Assembly (NCBI GenBank): GCA_034509495.1
Contig: CM067511.1
Location: forward strand, 31,397,474-31,461,473
Direction: 5' to 3'
Origin: Acestrorhynchus altus
Taxonomy: Eukaryota > Chordata > Actinopteri > Characiformes > Acestrorhynchidae
Length of the DNA: 64,000 bases
Shown here: positions 49,481 through 60,934 of the stretch, piece after piece
Layout of the letters: each line of letters begins with the position of its first letter
Position numbering within the stretch: position 1 is the first letter of the stretch
The notes under the pieces: model-generated
What the model was told of the DNA's origin: nothing
The model's input: only the letters and a program-made list of their open reading frames with translations
Databases searched by the model: none
Made by a program: the position numbers and the translations under genes

Positions 49481-51841
49481 TCGCGCTGTAGTGTCGCTAC
49501 TCCATGTCTGGCTAATGAAAGCCTGGACGTCACCAGGATGTGCCGAGAGTGGAAAGGCTGGTGCTAAATGAAGCTCTCTGTCACCACTCCACACTGACTC
49601 ACAGGCCAGAGTCCTCAAAAAGGGGAAAAGGCCAAGCAGAGGCTGAGAGTGTGAAGCCACTTGACGAAACCTTTGCAGTGCGAGTGTGGTTGTGGCAGGG
49701 TGTTTGTCCGAGTGCCAAACTGTGAACCGGCTCACTAATGTGGATGCCTGCTTGGGTGTGCACCTACAGTCATGGCCTACTGCTGTTTTTTAGTTTGGCA
49801 AGGCAGTACGACAACCCAGCAGCGTCTTTCATGCTACTTGAGCCCAAGTTTGATCCAAGACTTTCTCCAAACTTTCCAGGTAGATTTCAAATCACTGGAA
49901 CCCTTCAAGAGCTTTAATCTGACCTGAAACTGACCTGAAACTGAACCCAACCACAATTTAAATTCAGTGACTTTAAAAGGGAGTTCAACTAATTCGCCTG
50001 CATAATTAAATGGCCGAGACGTGCCGAGAACAACTGAGAGAGAAACTCACTTCTTCTGCTCACTTGCTGAGATAGGAAGCTTTTAATGGCCCTAAAATCT
50101 TGATAAGAACGGTTAAAAATAAACTGCTGATACCTTGTTTTACAAATGTTTTGTCCTAAAGCCCCATTTCTTCAGTATGACTTTAATTCTGACACTGAAA
50201 TCGAATTGAAGACCGTTTCACACCGAAAATATGGATGCAATTTTTAATGCATGCATATATATATATAAAGTGCATAAAGTTGTGTGTTGTGCTATAAACA
50301 AAATGAGCCATTCTGCTGCTGTCTTGATGCTCATTTGTTTGCTCTGAAGCCACAATAATTGAGCTCTGATTGGTCATCCTGATTTTAACGCGTCCAACAC
50401 TGCAGGAAATCGAGCAGCTTCCAATTAAAATATTTACGCAGCATAACAGTCCATTCGTTTGGGACTTGACGTGGAAGACATAATTAAAATGCATGTGCTC
50501 GTTTTCAAGAACTGATCTGTAAAAATTGGAAAAAGGGCCTGAATTCCCTTTAGTTCGGAGATGATTGCCGTTATTAGACCCTCAGAAAAACGAGTCTAAC
50601 GATCAGTGTTCGGATTTCGTGAGGAGGACAGATAATTCATAGGTCAGTTAAATTGTTCGTTACAAGTTTGAATGACCGAACACTGAGAGCGTGAGATGCC
50701 AGACTTGGACTGTAGTGCTGTACTCTGATGATGTGGAGATCAGCGTGGGTTCATGAAGTTCTAATAAAGACATTACTAATGGGTGTGGATTCAGGCCACA
50801 GACTAAAGCACTATTTGGATGGGATTCGTTTAACATTCGTTTACCCTCCTGTATCAGTCAAAATTCTGGTCCTGTTCACCTCAAACAAAACAAGCCGTAA
50901 AATAACCTCAACATTTCACAGATGCCCAGTCGTAAAATTATATTACTCCACCATCCCAGTAAAACTATTCCTGTCCAAACTGGGCTTTGTGATTCCATTG
51001 CTGCTGTTGATTAGCTATAGAACAGAACCAGTGAAGAGATGAGAAAAGTGCCCACATAACCAAAATCCCACTTCCATATACCCAAAAATCAAACTATCCA
51101 CCCTTCCAAATGCTGAAATTAAACTTTAACTAACCAGTTCATCGACCGGCAACTTCAAATTACACCCCGAAAAGCTTTAAGCCTGGATAAGGTGCAGTTC
51201 TAATGCTACCTTTGGAACCGTGAGGTAAAAAAAATGGAGGTAATAAAAATAAAAATGACTCGACTATTTACACAGCATTCAGACGAATATCCCAATCTCC
51301 TTCTGGGAAAGTACAAGCAGAGAAGCTGCAGCACAGTCTGTCACAGTGCTGTGGATGTTCAGTCCAAAACAAGCAATCGAAAGAGTCTTCGAGCATCTGC
51401 TGTTTCTGCAGTCAACAATAAAACTACAGCAAAACGTCCAGACGCTGCCATCAACGGCCTTACAGCAGCGCAGGCTGGTGGTTCCCCCGCTCCAACACAC
51501 CTAATTAACCTGAGCAGGGAAATCACCGCACTGCGCCGAACTCGTGCCCTCTCGAACTGGACACCTCGCGTTTATCTGCATGAGGTGGAAGAGAGGGAGC
51601 AATTACAAAACCCCGTTGAGGCTGTAATGGAGAAACACTCTCAATCCCTGACACGGATGGGAAAACGGCCAAACTCTGCTGATCCGATTTCAAATGGGAA
51701 TGCTGTGTTCGCCTCCTTCCCCTGCGACTACAGGCGCTAATAGACGAGAAAAGAGTCTCTGGAGGACGCGTGAACCTTGCGAAGGACAGCTCGTGAAGGA
51801 CGGGTAGAGATATGGGCGTGTGTGCGTTACACCAAGCTCAC

Positions 51842-51943
51842 CGTGTTCCGTCTGCCTTCCAGCTAACCTTGTAGCCATTCTGCTCAATCAGACGAATGTT
51901 CCGCCTGTCCATGGACACGGGCTGAGCGCCGGGGAACCCAGAC
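51842..51943 (-). CDS. rngtt: rngtt exon: catalytic lysine KADGT(R) of guanylyltransferase
   Basis: This 102-nt exon has acceptor cag at 51944-51946 and donor gtgagc at 51836-51841. The first G completes the split Lys codon, 33 codons follow, and CG is left to begin the Arg codon. It encodes SGFPGAQPVSMDRRNIRL, then IEQNGYKVSWKADGT. KADGT(R) is motif I (KxDG) of the nucleotidyltransferase superfamily. Its Lys carries the covalent GMP and corresponds to Lys294 in human. The motif is split by the intron between T and R. A tempting earlier donor, GT at the Val-Ser-Trp codons, was rejected because the frame continues through WKADGT to a better donor and rejoins the next exon in phase. A 27.5-kb intron follows. 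Confidence 0.97.
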
Positions 51944-52099
51944 CTGACAGAGACATAATACAGTTATAGAGTTACAGATATCATCAATAATCATTTATTG
52001 ACTAGAATTGCCTAAACCAACACCAATCACCCCTTATTTCACTACCTGCTTACAGGGGCATCACCTGACCTGGGAGAACCAACCGAACATCTGCTACAT

Positions 52100-52480
52100 G
52101 TACAGTGACATACAAACGTTTGAAGGTCTATCCACAGATATCCACAGATGTTTAGGGGACTGTGGGGGTCATGGCAAAACCTTCACCCTGCATTCCGAGA
52201 TGTGTTTCGGATGATGACTGCTTCCAGAATTCGCAGGCATCTAATTGCATTGATTTTGTTACAACTCCAGCCAGTGGCTCTTGCTTTAACAGTTGGAGGT
52301 GAGTTCTTTTCATTAAATTCTTTATGATTTTAAATTCTTATTTCCTCCTTCTGATGCTGAATTCTGCGGCGAGAATGCAGAAAGGGTTTCCTTCTGTTGA
52401 CGCTTCAATGAAGGTCATATTCCCTGAGGTGTTGCTGCACAGTAGAACCACCAATGCAGGGTTTGTTAGGTGTTTCAGGT
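52100..52480 (-). mobile_element. Tc1 relic, minus strand
   Basis: 'gggactgtgggggtcatggcaaaacc' is the reverse complement of the Tc1 stretch before and including PQSP. 'gcttccagaattcgcaggcatctaattgcattga' matches a known fish Tc1 body. The rest is decayed. Confidence 0.7.
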
Positions 52481-52559
52481 CTTTTTTAACTCAACTTGTC
52501 CGGCATCTCTTAATGACATGAACTGAGGACACCATGACCTGAAAACGCTTTGCTTTCTT

Positions 52560-52800
52560 ATAGCCGTCCTGTTTTATGGGTATTACATTAATAGTTAACA
52601 AAGGATGTTTTGGAAAGGAAAAGTCAAAGTTCTTACACAGGTCCAATGAAAATGTAGTGAAAGGACTCACAGGTATGTCATTTTGGATCATTGTCCTCAA
52701 CAAATATATGAGCATGTGTAATATTTTGGTTTCCTGTATCTACTTTTACGACCTGCGTGAAAATACGATAAAGTTTTAGCTCAAATTATCCATAAATATG
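52560..52800 (+). mobile_element. Tc1 family A 3' terminal repeat and adjoining debris
   Basis: 'ctacttttacgacctgcgtgaaaatacgataaagttttagctcaaatta' is the family A terminal repeat. It is also present inverted at 12784-12880 and partly at 26900-26935. Confidence 0.7.
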
Positions 52801-55462
52801 GAAACTTAAGAGTTCAAACTTTGAAGCCCTGCTGCATTTATAGTTTCAAGATGCAACTTCAGCGTTTCCCTGTTTTTTTTAAGGACTTTAAACTAATATT
52901 TATCTACAGTGTTGACATGACCAACGGTCTGATGGTCAGGGGCCAGTCAAAAAGTATTGTGGGCAACGTAATGGTCTAATTGCTGGTCTCTTCAGGCCAG
53001 TGACCATATTTATGCCAATCACAGTCACAAACCCATTCACCTGCGATACTAATTTAGGTGTAAATAACAAGAGCTGCCACCCCAACCCGGTGGACTGACA
53101 ACCTGTCAGCTGGGCCACTTCAGGTCTGGACATAACAAGCCGACGGCGGTGCACTACCTATCCAGACTGTTACAGGTGCAGTCCATTAAGCTTCGAAAAC
53201 AGAGATATAAAAGTTACTAACAAGACCGTACTTCCCATGTCCCTCCGTGCTTTTCTGTACCTGCAGTGGTATGTTACACCCAAAACATCTATCTGTGTGG
53301 ACATGCTGAGAACCCAGCAGTCATGTTGTCTCTCTGTTCACGTTTAAACAGTAAAAAACACTGAAATATGACAGCATAAACAACGTGCCTGCTATCGTAG
53401 CTGTCCTGTGTTTTCAGATCTGCAGATGTTCTATTTCTTAAACTGTAATAAGTGCAGCAGAAATCAAAGCAGCATTTATTTGCTCAGACTCTTAAACCAA
53501 CATGTTTGACGGAGACCTGGAAGGTGTTAAGTTGTCAGGATTTAAATGAATGAAATGAAAAATGTTACACGTTGTTGGAGCTGTTGGAACTACACCTCAA
53601 TCACCACAACAGACAAAGTAAAGATCTGACCAAGTGTGAAATAACAGATGCCGTATTTTTACTGCATGCAGACTCTGACTGATCAGAGAGAGGGGGCGGG
53701 GCCGATGACATCACTGACCCAGATACTGGGTTAGAGAGGAAAATGAGAAGGGATGGTTTCTTTTATGCTCACATCGTTCAAATTTCAGAATAAAAGTCCT
53801 GAGGAGGGATTAGACTGATACCTACATAAATAATAAAAATAATAAAGGACATTCAGGTTGTTTTATTCTATTTGTCTGCAAGCATTTTGCAGAACGTATG
53901 AATATCCTAAACTCTAATCATCATCATAACTCAGAAGCATTGCATTTACAGATCAAACACTTTGGATTATGAATTTATAAGAAAATATCTGAGACATAAA
54001 GTGTTTTAGTCCTTATTAGCAAAAGAACAAAGTATGCCAGAGTAAATCCTTTATCAAAACATATCCTTTATCACACAAATACAAAGAATTATTTAAACTG
54101 CGTGTGACTGTCTCCTATAAATACTCTTAAATACCAATTTTGAGTGAATAAACGTACATCAAACAACGAAAATCGTCTGAAGGTTCTAAAGGTTAAACTC
54201 TGCATTTTCGTTGCTGCTCATAAGCTTTTGTGTTCTGCTGCTGTCTGCTCACGGTCTGCAGCCACAACAAAGCTGGTCAGCCTGATTTGAACATATCACA
54301 GAAAATCGAGCAGACACAGACAAAACTCATTATGCAGTCACAGTCCATCAGTTTCAGACTTGAAAGAAGACATCTTTTTGTGTAAAAATCAGACCTTTAC
54401 TGGCCTGAGGGGACACTGGAGTGGGGGACTGGGCTTATTTACACACCTGTTTATTCGTTCTGTATTCCTCTGCTGAATTGGAGACGAATACAACAGAAAC
54501 ACCACGTTATCTGTTGCAACTATTGGCTGCAATTCAAATACGAGGCTCCTAATAATAGCAATTTTACTAATGACGGAGGGAAACGATACGGCAACCAATA
54601 TATATATCGACTGCTGATATATTCTGCAGCCCTAAAAAATAGATCCAACTTTAACGGAACTAATTGCTTTCTAATCTCCCGAGTCCGGTTCAGATATGTT
54701 CTCCCCAGAAACCAAGAGAAGTCTGTTTTGCTTTCTCTTCACACTGAGCAGCATGACTCATTGTTCTCACCTCGGAGCTAATCAATATGAAGTCGGAGGA
54801 CAGGCTGTGTGACAAAAGCCATTCTTAAGCCACAAAAAGTGCTGTCACTTATTAAGGCAAGACTTTACTTTTAGACAGTTCAGTGGGAAGGATTCTTGTA
54901 GGCAGATGTGAGGAAAAGAGGTGGTTTGACTGAGACATCACACTGATGGAAGTCTGGCACAACCCCATCCAGCCCCTGTCGTGCTTCTGCAGAGGAAATG
55001 AGCTCTATTTTTCACTGCTTACAGGCAAACACAAGGTCACACAAGAGTGGAATCCCTTAATTCATTCTGGGTAAATTGTCTGAGACAGGGCTTATAAAGT
55101 GCTCTAACTTTAAGCCTTCCTTTCATACCGTTTCTCCAGGGCCACTTAGGAAGTGACCCCAGCGCAACCACCAAGACGCGCAGAGCTCTCGCTCCCGGCT
55201 GTCTGGGACTGTATCATACCTGGGAGCTCCTCCAAGGCGAAGCAGTGACCATTTTAAAAGCTAAAATGAATCATTTCCATCTTCATAAGATTCTGTCGTG
55301 GAATATCATGGAATCGTCTATCATACAAAAGAAAACGGACCAATAATAAGATCAGCAGGGCAGAGCTTCAGTCGTCTCTCGTTTCAACACAAGAGTAAGT
55401 CTGAAAGGCTCTTCTCTTTTCAGCTGCTCGCTTACACACACACACAACATTCAACCACTCAC

Positions 55463-55572
55463 TTTTCCCACTCGCAGAACTCCTGGCATTTCCGCTGCAC
55501 TTGCCCCAGCTTGGGCTGAGCGGTCACCTGAGTCACTCCTTTGACCGACACGCCCTCCAGGAACACGGCACC
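55463..55572 (-). CDS. rngtt: rngtt exon: start of guanylyltransferase domain
   Basis: This 110-nt exon has acceptor cag at 55573-55575 and donor gtgagt at 55457-55462. It gives 36 codons plus two bases (AA) of a Lys codon completed by the next exon. It encodes GAVFLEGVSVKGVTQV, then TAQPKLGQVQRKCQEFCEWE. This matches the segment that opens the guanylyltransferase domain in the vertebrate enzyme (human equivalent GAIFLEGVTVKGVTQV). It precedes the nucleotide-binding core and has no catalytic residue of its own. The previous exon's donor is in phase 0 and fits this acceptor. The exon is too short to appear as a convincing ORF, so it was identified by protein similarity plus splice signals. Confidence 0.95.
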
Positions 55573-55629
55573 CTGACGGAGACACAACAAATACAGTTCA
55601 GCAAACAACACAAATTTACGGGATGAAAG

Positions 55630-56620
55630 AGATGTTCATGAGTCCAATTTTGAGGATACTGTGTGGAAGTCCAATCTCAAAGGTCTGGTGTGCAAATCCG
55701 AGTCCAATGTCCGAGTCTGAGCCCAGTTTCAACACTCGTGTGCCAGGCCAAGTCAAACCCTGATCATCTGGTGTACTGAGCTCAGACTCAAAGCTCTGCT
55801 CTTCAAGTCAAATCCCAGTCAAATCCAGAATCTCTGGGGTCGCGTTGTGAGTGGAGGCTCAACACAACCATAAAGTTGCTTCATGAGAGCCAGAGTGCAG
55901 TCTTGGGTCTCTGGTGTGCATTTCTGAGTTCACACTTTCAAAAGTTTCGTTGTGAAACTCTGAGTCTAGACTGCAACATCAGTTTTCTGGTGTGTGAGCT
56001 CAAGACCAGGCTCAATCTGCTAGCAAGCAAGTCCAGATTCAGTTTGGAGTCTCTGAAGTGTTGGGCTCAACCAAATCCTGAATGTTCGGTGTCAAGCTTG
56101 AGTTGAGTTTTCTTCTTAATACACCTCAAAATACACCTGATCGATCCCTCAAAAAACAAAGAGATGTTCACAAGTTGCTTCATTAGACTCCAGTGTAGAC
56201 TTTCTGAGCGCAAACCTGAATCAGGTCTACAGTCTCTCTTTACTAACTTTACTCAGCACTTATTTCTAGTCCTATCTTCTGTGACTACCTGCGAGTGTTT
56301 GTGCTGTGTGTTTGTCTCCAAAAATCAAACATGGATCAACATTGCCAATAAGAAGACGTAGAAGACGACGCCATGCGAGACAAATGGTATGTCATGGCTC
56401 CTTGCTCCTGTACATCTAGACCTACTTATCTTTGGGTCCTCCTGCAAATGAACTTTTCAGGTTCTGGAGGAAGCTTTGGTGGAAATACACCAAAACTGGA
56501 ACACATTCAGCACCCTGGGTGTGACTCAGAGTGCAGTCTCAATGATATTCTGGAGGACTAGTCTGTTGAATTTCAAATATCTGTGGCTCAAGTCTGATTT
56601 GAGTCTTTAGGAGCGAGTCC
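55630..56620 (+). repeat. degenerate AGTC-rich minisatellite field
   Basis: Short blocks such as 'gagtcca', 'tctctggtgtgc', 'aagtcaaatcc' and 'tgagtctg' recur dozens of times at irregular intervals of roughly 35-65 nt. This looks like an old minisatellite whose units have drifted. No conserved frame was recognised. Confidence 0.65.
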
Positions 56621-57665
56621 GAGGTGGACCAAGGTGGACCATCTCAATTTAATTTGTGTTTTTTCCTCAGGCTGAAGGTCATGTCAGTTAACGGCAAGCC
56701 TGAGTTCTGTTGTTCATGTATGTTATACAGCATCAGAAACCAACAATCCTACAAGTCTTCTTGTGCCTAACAACGCAGCACGGTTTGAGAAGCGTGGTGA
56801 ACTAGGCGTTCCGCTTGCATGACGTTAGATTATGGTCATCAACCTCCATCACTTTTTAGGTACGTTATCTTTTTAGTTCCAGAGAAACTAAATAAAGCGA
56901 ACTTCAAACGCCAAACTTGTCTTGACTGACCGATTATTGAGGGGTTGAGGGCAAAACTTTAAACTAGAATTGTGGGAAGAACTATAGCTTCAAATCAAGA
57001 GTGAAGCCCAGGCCCCCGTGCCTGTCATATCCTCCTACACATAGCCAACTCACTTAAACTTCCTCCGAGCGCCTCCGCCAAGCTGGGCAGGGAAATATGA
57101 CTGACGTTAATAATCAGGGGGAAGAAAAAAAAAAAAACAGATCCCCCTGAATAGAAACATAAGCCCTCCTTCTGTCTCGAGCTTGATTTGTTTTCCGGTG
57201 CCATCGTTGTGAGCCGTGGATGGATATACGGTGTTGTAATTTCATTACAGCCATTACTAGCTACATCCACATAGGCCCTGCTAATTGCACTACTGTAATG
57301 AGGCAGGAGGAAGCAGTCGCAATTATCACACAGTGAGTCGTTCATTAAACGGATGAGAAATCGAAGATGGCTGCTGCTGCTTCTGAAGACTTAACAAAAA
57401 CAACAAAATGTGTGTGTGGGACGTGTGTTCCTCTCCAAAACTCCATTTATCTGAGGTCATAAAGGGACTTCAGGAGTGAGCTTCCTCTTCTCTGGTACGG
57501 TTGAGAGCCTACTCATCTGCTGGTTTTTCTAAGCTCAGAGCGACAGAGCCCAACAACACCAGCAAAGTGGGTTACTGAGTAGGTGAACGCTGCTTACTCA
57601 GCTCTAGGTGAGAAAAAAAGGTAGAACCACCAAAGTGGAACTATCCCTGCTGCTTCAGAACGCCA

Positions 57666-57787
57666 GGTCATTCTAGGACAGTGTGGATGGAGTGGAGAGC
57701 AGTCTAGAACAGTGTGAACGTGGTAAGGTCATTCTAGGACAGTGTGGATGGAGTGGAGAGCAGTCTAGAACAGTGTGAATGTGGTAG
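57666..57787 (+). repeat. 61-bp direct repeat, two copies
   Basis: The copies at 57666 and 57727 begin ggtcattctaggacagtgtg and differ at only a few positions. Each copy also has two internal 'agt.tagaacagtgtg / tctaggacagtgtg' half-units. Confidence 0.93.
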
Positions 57788-57857
57788 GGTAAACCTGTAC
57801 TAGATGTAGACACAATTGAGAAGCAGAGAATTGTCATCATTAATACGAAAGTCTCAC

Positions 57858-58110
57858 CAATTTCAGCTTCTCTCTCTTTTTCTTGACGGGGTTGGATCCC
57901 GATGAGCTCGGTCCAGACTCCTGACTAATCACATTCCCGTCGTCATCAACATCACCGTCATTGTCGTCTTCAAAGCACCAGTCAGGGAGCTGGGGTGCAG
58001 GAGGCGTGTCATCTACGTCACCATATCGACGAAAGAGTTCTTTCAGGTAGTCTCCTTTGTAGATGCCAGGAGAGCGGGACTGGGCAAACGCCGCCACGGC
58101 TGCCTCGATG
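57858..58110 (-). CDS. rngtt: rngtt exon: end of triphosphatase domain and acidic/basic linker
   Basis: This 253-nt exon has acceptor cag at 58111-58113 and donor gtgag at 57853-57857. The first base completes a Ser codon, then 84 codons follow. It opens with IEAAVAAFAQSRSPGIYKGD and continues with YLKELFRRYGD, the last helix of the triphosphatase domain. LPDWCFEDD comes next, then a strongly acidic run (about 11 Asp/Glu in 18 residues), a Ser/Gly/Pro-rich stretch and a basic end, KKKREKLKL. In the family this last segment is the flexible linker between the two catalytic domains and is the least conserved part. The cysteine-to-lysine spacing is four residues longer than in human, most simply by linker expansion. 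The reading frame runs a few codons past the donor into the intron, so an ORF caller would overextend it. Confidence 0.97.
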
Positions 58111-58712
58111 CTGAGCAGAGAGAGACATTACCGAACACTTTAACGGGACGGTTCGTCACAGAATGGACATGCTCAGGGTCTGAGTTTTGCTTCTTTACTT
58201 CGGAGTAAAAGACTAAATATATAATATCAATATTTAACCATTTTGGAAACATCTCTACTGGGATTTATCACGGGACGTTTAACATCATCCCTCAGAGCAG
58301 TCATTTCTCCAATCATGATGTTCCTGACAGTCTCAATGGATTGTGGGACATTACATTTGGCCATATATTACAGTGTAACACGCGGTTTATTTATATTAAA
58401 TAAGTTAAGAATCGAGTCACCTCGTCATATGGATTTGGGTTGTTTTGGTTTTAATTAATGCACTACTTGGAGCCCTGAAGAACTTCTCTGGTCTCAAGCA
58501 AGCCAAACATGGTAGAACCCTTGGTTCACGGTAATAGTACGAATGAGCCTGAGAGGACAGCACTGAGAACATGGTAAAACACAACCATACAAACATTACT
58601 TGACTGTAAAATATGAAAGAAAAATAGATTAGAACTGGAAAAACAGAATTCAGCTCGTTAATTATGAAAGAGTTGCCTGTCAGGCTGCTTTGTGGGGAGT
58701 TTGCATATGAAG

Positions 58713-58714
<2 letters not shown>

Positions 58715-58782
<68 letters not shown>
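58715..58782 (+). repeat. (GT)n microsatellite, long
   Basis: About 34 uninterrupted GT units. Confidence 0.98.
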
Positions 58783-58784
<2 letters not shown>

Positions 58785-59449
58785 GACAGGGCATACAGGG
58801 CACAGAGCATGTCAGCAAAGATGTAAATATGTGAGAGTCAATGGTGTGCGGATTATCAAAGGCACGACTTAATCTATGAAAGGTCACAGGTGAGCGTTCA
58901 CTGTCGCAGAGCAACGGACCTGGAAGGCAAAACAATCATCTCTCCATCCTGCAACCTTTTTTAAATAACAGTGACACGGTCAATATGGAATACTGCCTCC
59001 CAGGTACAAAACAAGATGGCTCACCGGATGATTACAGGGGTCTTTTTCCAACAGTGACCTTCTCAGGACCCATCGGTGAGTGCGTCTAAAAGTGCAAAGA
59101 TACAGCCCTTCGTGGTCTATAATGAATAATTTATCTGGTTCTGCAGAGGCTGCGCAGACGGTTCCATCATTCCTCCCCCATCAGAGGGCGAAGCTTCTAC
59201 ATGACTGATCCAGGAGTGAATTGCTGAGGCTCTGTTATATCCGAGAGCCGGTGCGATACATTCCGCAAACTAAATGAGTCCGTAATGCTGGACACTTTGG
59301 GTCACTTCACCCTTTGAATGATGAAACTTTGCACCACAGCGGTTTTCCCTCGGGCCGGACCGCGATGTAAATCTTTTATCATTCCTATTTTAGGACCGTT
59401 TATTTTCAGACCGTCTGGGAGGTGGGCGAATGACGCAAGCCGATGCACA

Positions 59450-59477
59450 AACACACACACACACACACACACACACA
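59450..59477 (+). repeat. (CA)n microsatellite beside an rngtt 5' splice site
   Basis: About 14 CA units. In the rngtt transcript they read as (UG)n, starting about 15 nt after the donor at 59492. Confidence 0.96.
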
Positions 59478-59492
59478 TTCACGGCCTCTCAC

Positions 59493-59568
59493 CTCCAGTC
59501 CATTTTCTCCACGAGGTAGGCGCAGACCAAAAAGCCTGTCCGATTGAAGCCATGGGTGCAGTGGACAC
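59493..59568 (-). CDS. rngtt: rngtt exon: triphosphatase P-loop
   Basis: This 76-nt exon has acceptor cag at 59569-59571 and donor gtgag at 59488-59492. It starts with the last two bases of a Gly codon and ends with the first two bases of a Ser codon. It encodes VHCTHGFNRTGF followed by LVCAYLVEKMDW. HCTHGFNRTG is the HCxxGxxRTG loop of the cysteine-phosphatase superfamily. Its Cys forms the phosphocysteine intermediate, and its Arg binds the phosphate of the RNA 5' triphosphate. The length is not a multiple of three, so skipping it would remove the active site and shift the frame. A (CA)n tract at 59450-59477 lies just beyond the donor and would be a UG repeat in the transcript. Identification rests on near-identity to the known vertebrate protein. 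Confidence 0.97.
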
Positions 59569-60079
59569 CTGTTGGGAAAGACAGCATGAACAAATGATCT
59601 ACAGCTTACTCACCCGTCCGCTCCATCACCCAACTCTCCCCCTCTCATTTATCCGTCACTGTTTTTTCATTGTTTTTTTTTTTGTTTTTTTTTAATCAGA
59701 GGCATCGTCTGCTTCCACTCCTCCACCTCCGTCAGTGTCTCATTAGAAGCATGTAAGATTTCCATACAATCGATCTCATTACTGCCCTGAGCCATCGCAT
59801 GATTGATGAGGTGTCACGAAGGCTGTGATCCAGGGCAGGAAAGTTGATGAGTCACACCGTGTAGAACTCTGGTGTGTGTGCAGGCCTGTGTCTGGTGACA
59901 GTAAATACAGTTACCACACTAACTGCCCTTGTTTAAGGTTCAAACTCATTTACCATCATCTGAGAACCCAAAGTTTTATGCACTGATTTACGTGGATTTA
60001 AACCACAGCCGGGCACCGAAACTCCCGCGGCCGCCTTACGAAGAGCTTCATAAGAGACTGGAAGGAGTATTCAGGTGAG

Positions 60080-60200
60080 ATTGGTCTAAAATACAATACA
60101 GAGTTCAGTGACATCCTGCCATTTCAGGGATTCAAACCGGCGACCTTCCAGTCACAAGGCTGGTTCCCTAAACACCAGACCAGGCCCTGGTGTTTGAGAC
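60080..60200 (-). mobile_element. tRNA-derived SINE head
   Basis: The minus strand reads 'gtctggtgtttagggaaccag', 'cttgtgactggaaggtcgcc' and 'ggtttgaatccc'. This is the anticodon-arm-like and B-box part of a common fish SINE. It lacks the acceptor-stem pairing of a functional tRNA. Confidence 0.6.
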
Positions 60201-60934
60201 CGTGGCTGAAACATCCACTTGGTTATTCCTGTCAAGTCAATTCTCTTCGTCTTTAGGACCCATTAAAAGTCTCTGTGGTATTCTTGGGGAGTGTACACCT
60301 CAGAAATGTAACTACAGCTCAGTGAAGCTGAAAGTGTGGTAAGAACAGGAGCATTACAAGCATAATCCTCGAAGGAAAGTACCGAGCTTCAGAGGATATA
60401 TGAATGTGGCTTCATAATCACTGCGTGAAAAATCTTGTTTGTGAATTCCATGCCCATACCAGATGGAGAACTATCTGCTGAAAATCACTAGCTGCTGCTA
60501 TCAGACTCCCAATAACTGATGTACACTTTATGCTTGGTGTAAATTAAATACAGCCCTCAGCAGGGAAGACCAGTCCTACCCTCTATAGAAAGAGTTACTG
60601 ACAAACAGCACATTATGCTTTCTAGGTAATAGAGCAAATCTCATAAGGGACGCTGTAAAAAGCAGTACTGTAGATCTCTTTTCATTTATTAATTAAACTT
60701 ATAAAACAGTAAAGCCACACAGGCTGATTGGGAAGTGTTCTGTTAAAATAGCTGCACCATAAGGCAGAGTGATACAATGTGAGAAAAACACACTGTTATG
60801 GGGAAATTGCAAGTAAATAACTTAAGAAACTCCTTTAGTGATGTATAAAACACTCAGCAAAATGAATCTAGAACATTCTGAACTAAACTAAAAGAACTTT
60901 CCCATGAGTGGGAAACAGGTCAATGGTAAGGAGT

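Larger units (their letters stand above)
24306..51841 (-). other. rngtt: 27.5-kb rngtt intron between the catalytic-lysine exon and the core exon
   Basis: This is the largest intron in the window. It contains Tc1 relics (26735-26935, 29780-30425, 30430-31070, 39120-39700), the 55-bp tandem array (31905-32285), purine tracts (36139-36260, 37560-37990), a SINE (46030-46370), a 90-bp coding-like repeat (48480-48890) and a laminin-G-like open stretch (44840-45150). Several unique-looking blocks (35040-36130, 37130-37440, 46830-47260) are candidate conserved non-coding DNA. Stretches at 24310-26700, 27720-29770, 32530-34990, 38220-39100, 39710-44500, 45160-46020, 47270-48470 and 49750-51830 show no feature I can name apart from simple repeats. 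Confidence 0.75.
51944..55462 (-). other. rngtt: 3.5-kb rngtt intron
   Basis: This intron holds Tc1 debris at 52100-52800. I see nothing I can name from 52810 to 55460 except AT-rich sequence (53780-54160, 54600-54660). Confidence 0.7.
55573..57857 (-). other. rngtt: 2.3-kb rngtt intron
   Basis: This intron contains a degenerate AGTC-rich repeat field (55630-56620), a unique-looking block at 57010-57370 and two copies of a 61-bp tandem repeat (57666-57787). Confidence 0.75.
58111..59492 (-). other. rngtt: 1.4-kb rngtt intron
   Basis: This intron contains a long (GT)n tract (58715-58782) and a (CA)n tract next to the 5' splice site (59450-59477). I see no other feature. Confidence 0.75.

Noticed and set aside
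51234..51740. 168-codon plus-strand open frame near the catalytic-lysine exon
   Set aside because: No similarity recognised, antisense to rngtt, and no supporting signals. Treated as chance or conserved non-coding DNA.
57840..58097. Stand-alone 85-residue acidic protein
   Set aside because: It is the rngtt linker exon read past its donor.
60115..60180. Functional tRNA gene
   Set aside because: It has a B-box-like stretch but no paired acceptor stem or clear A box. It fits a SINE head.
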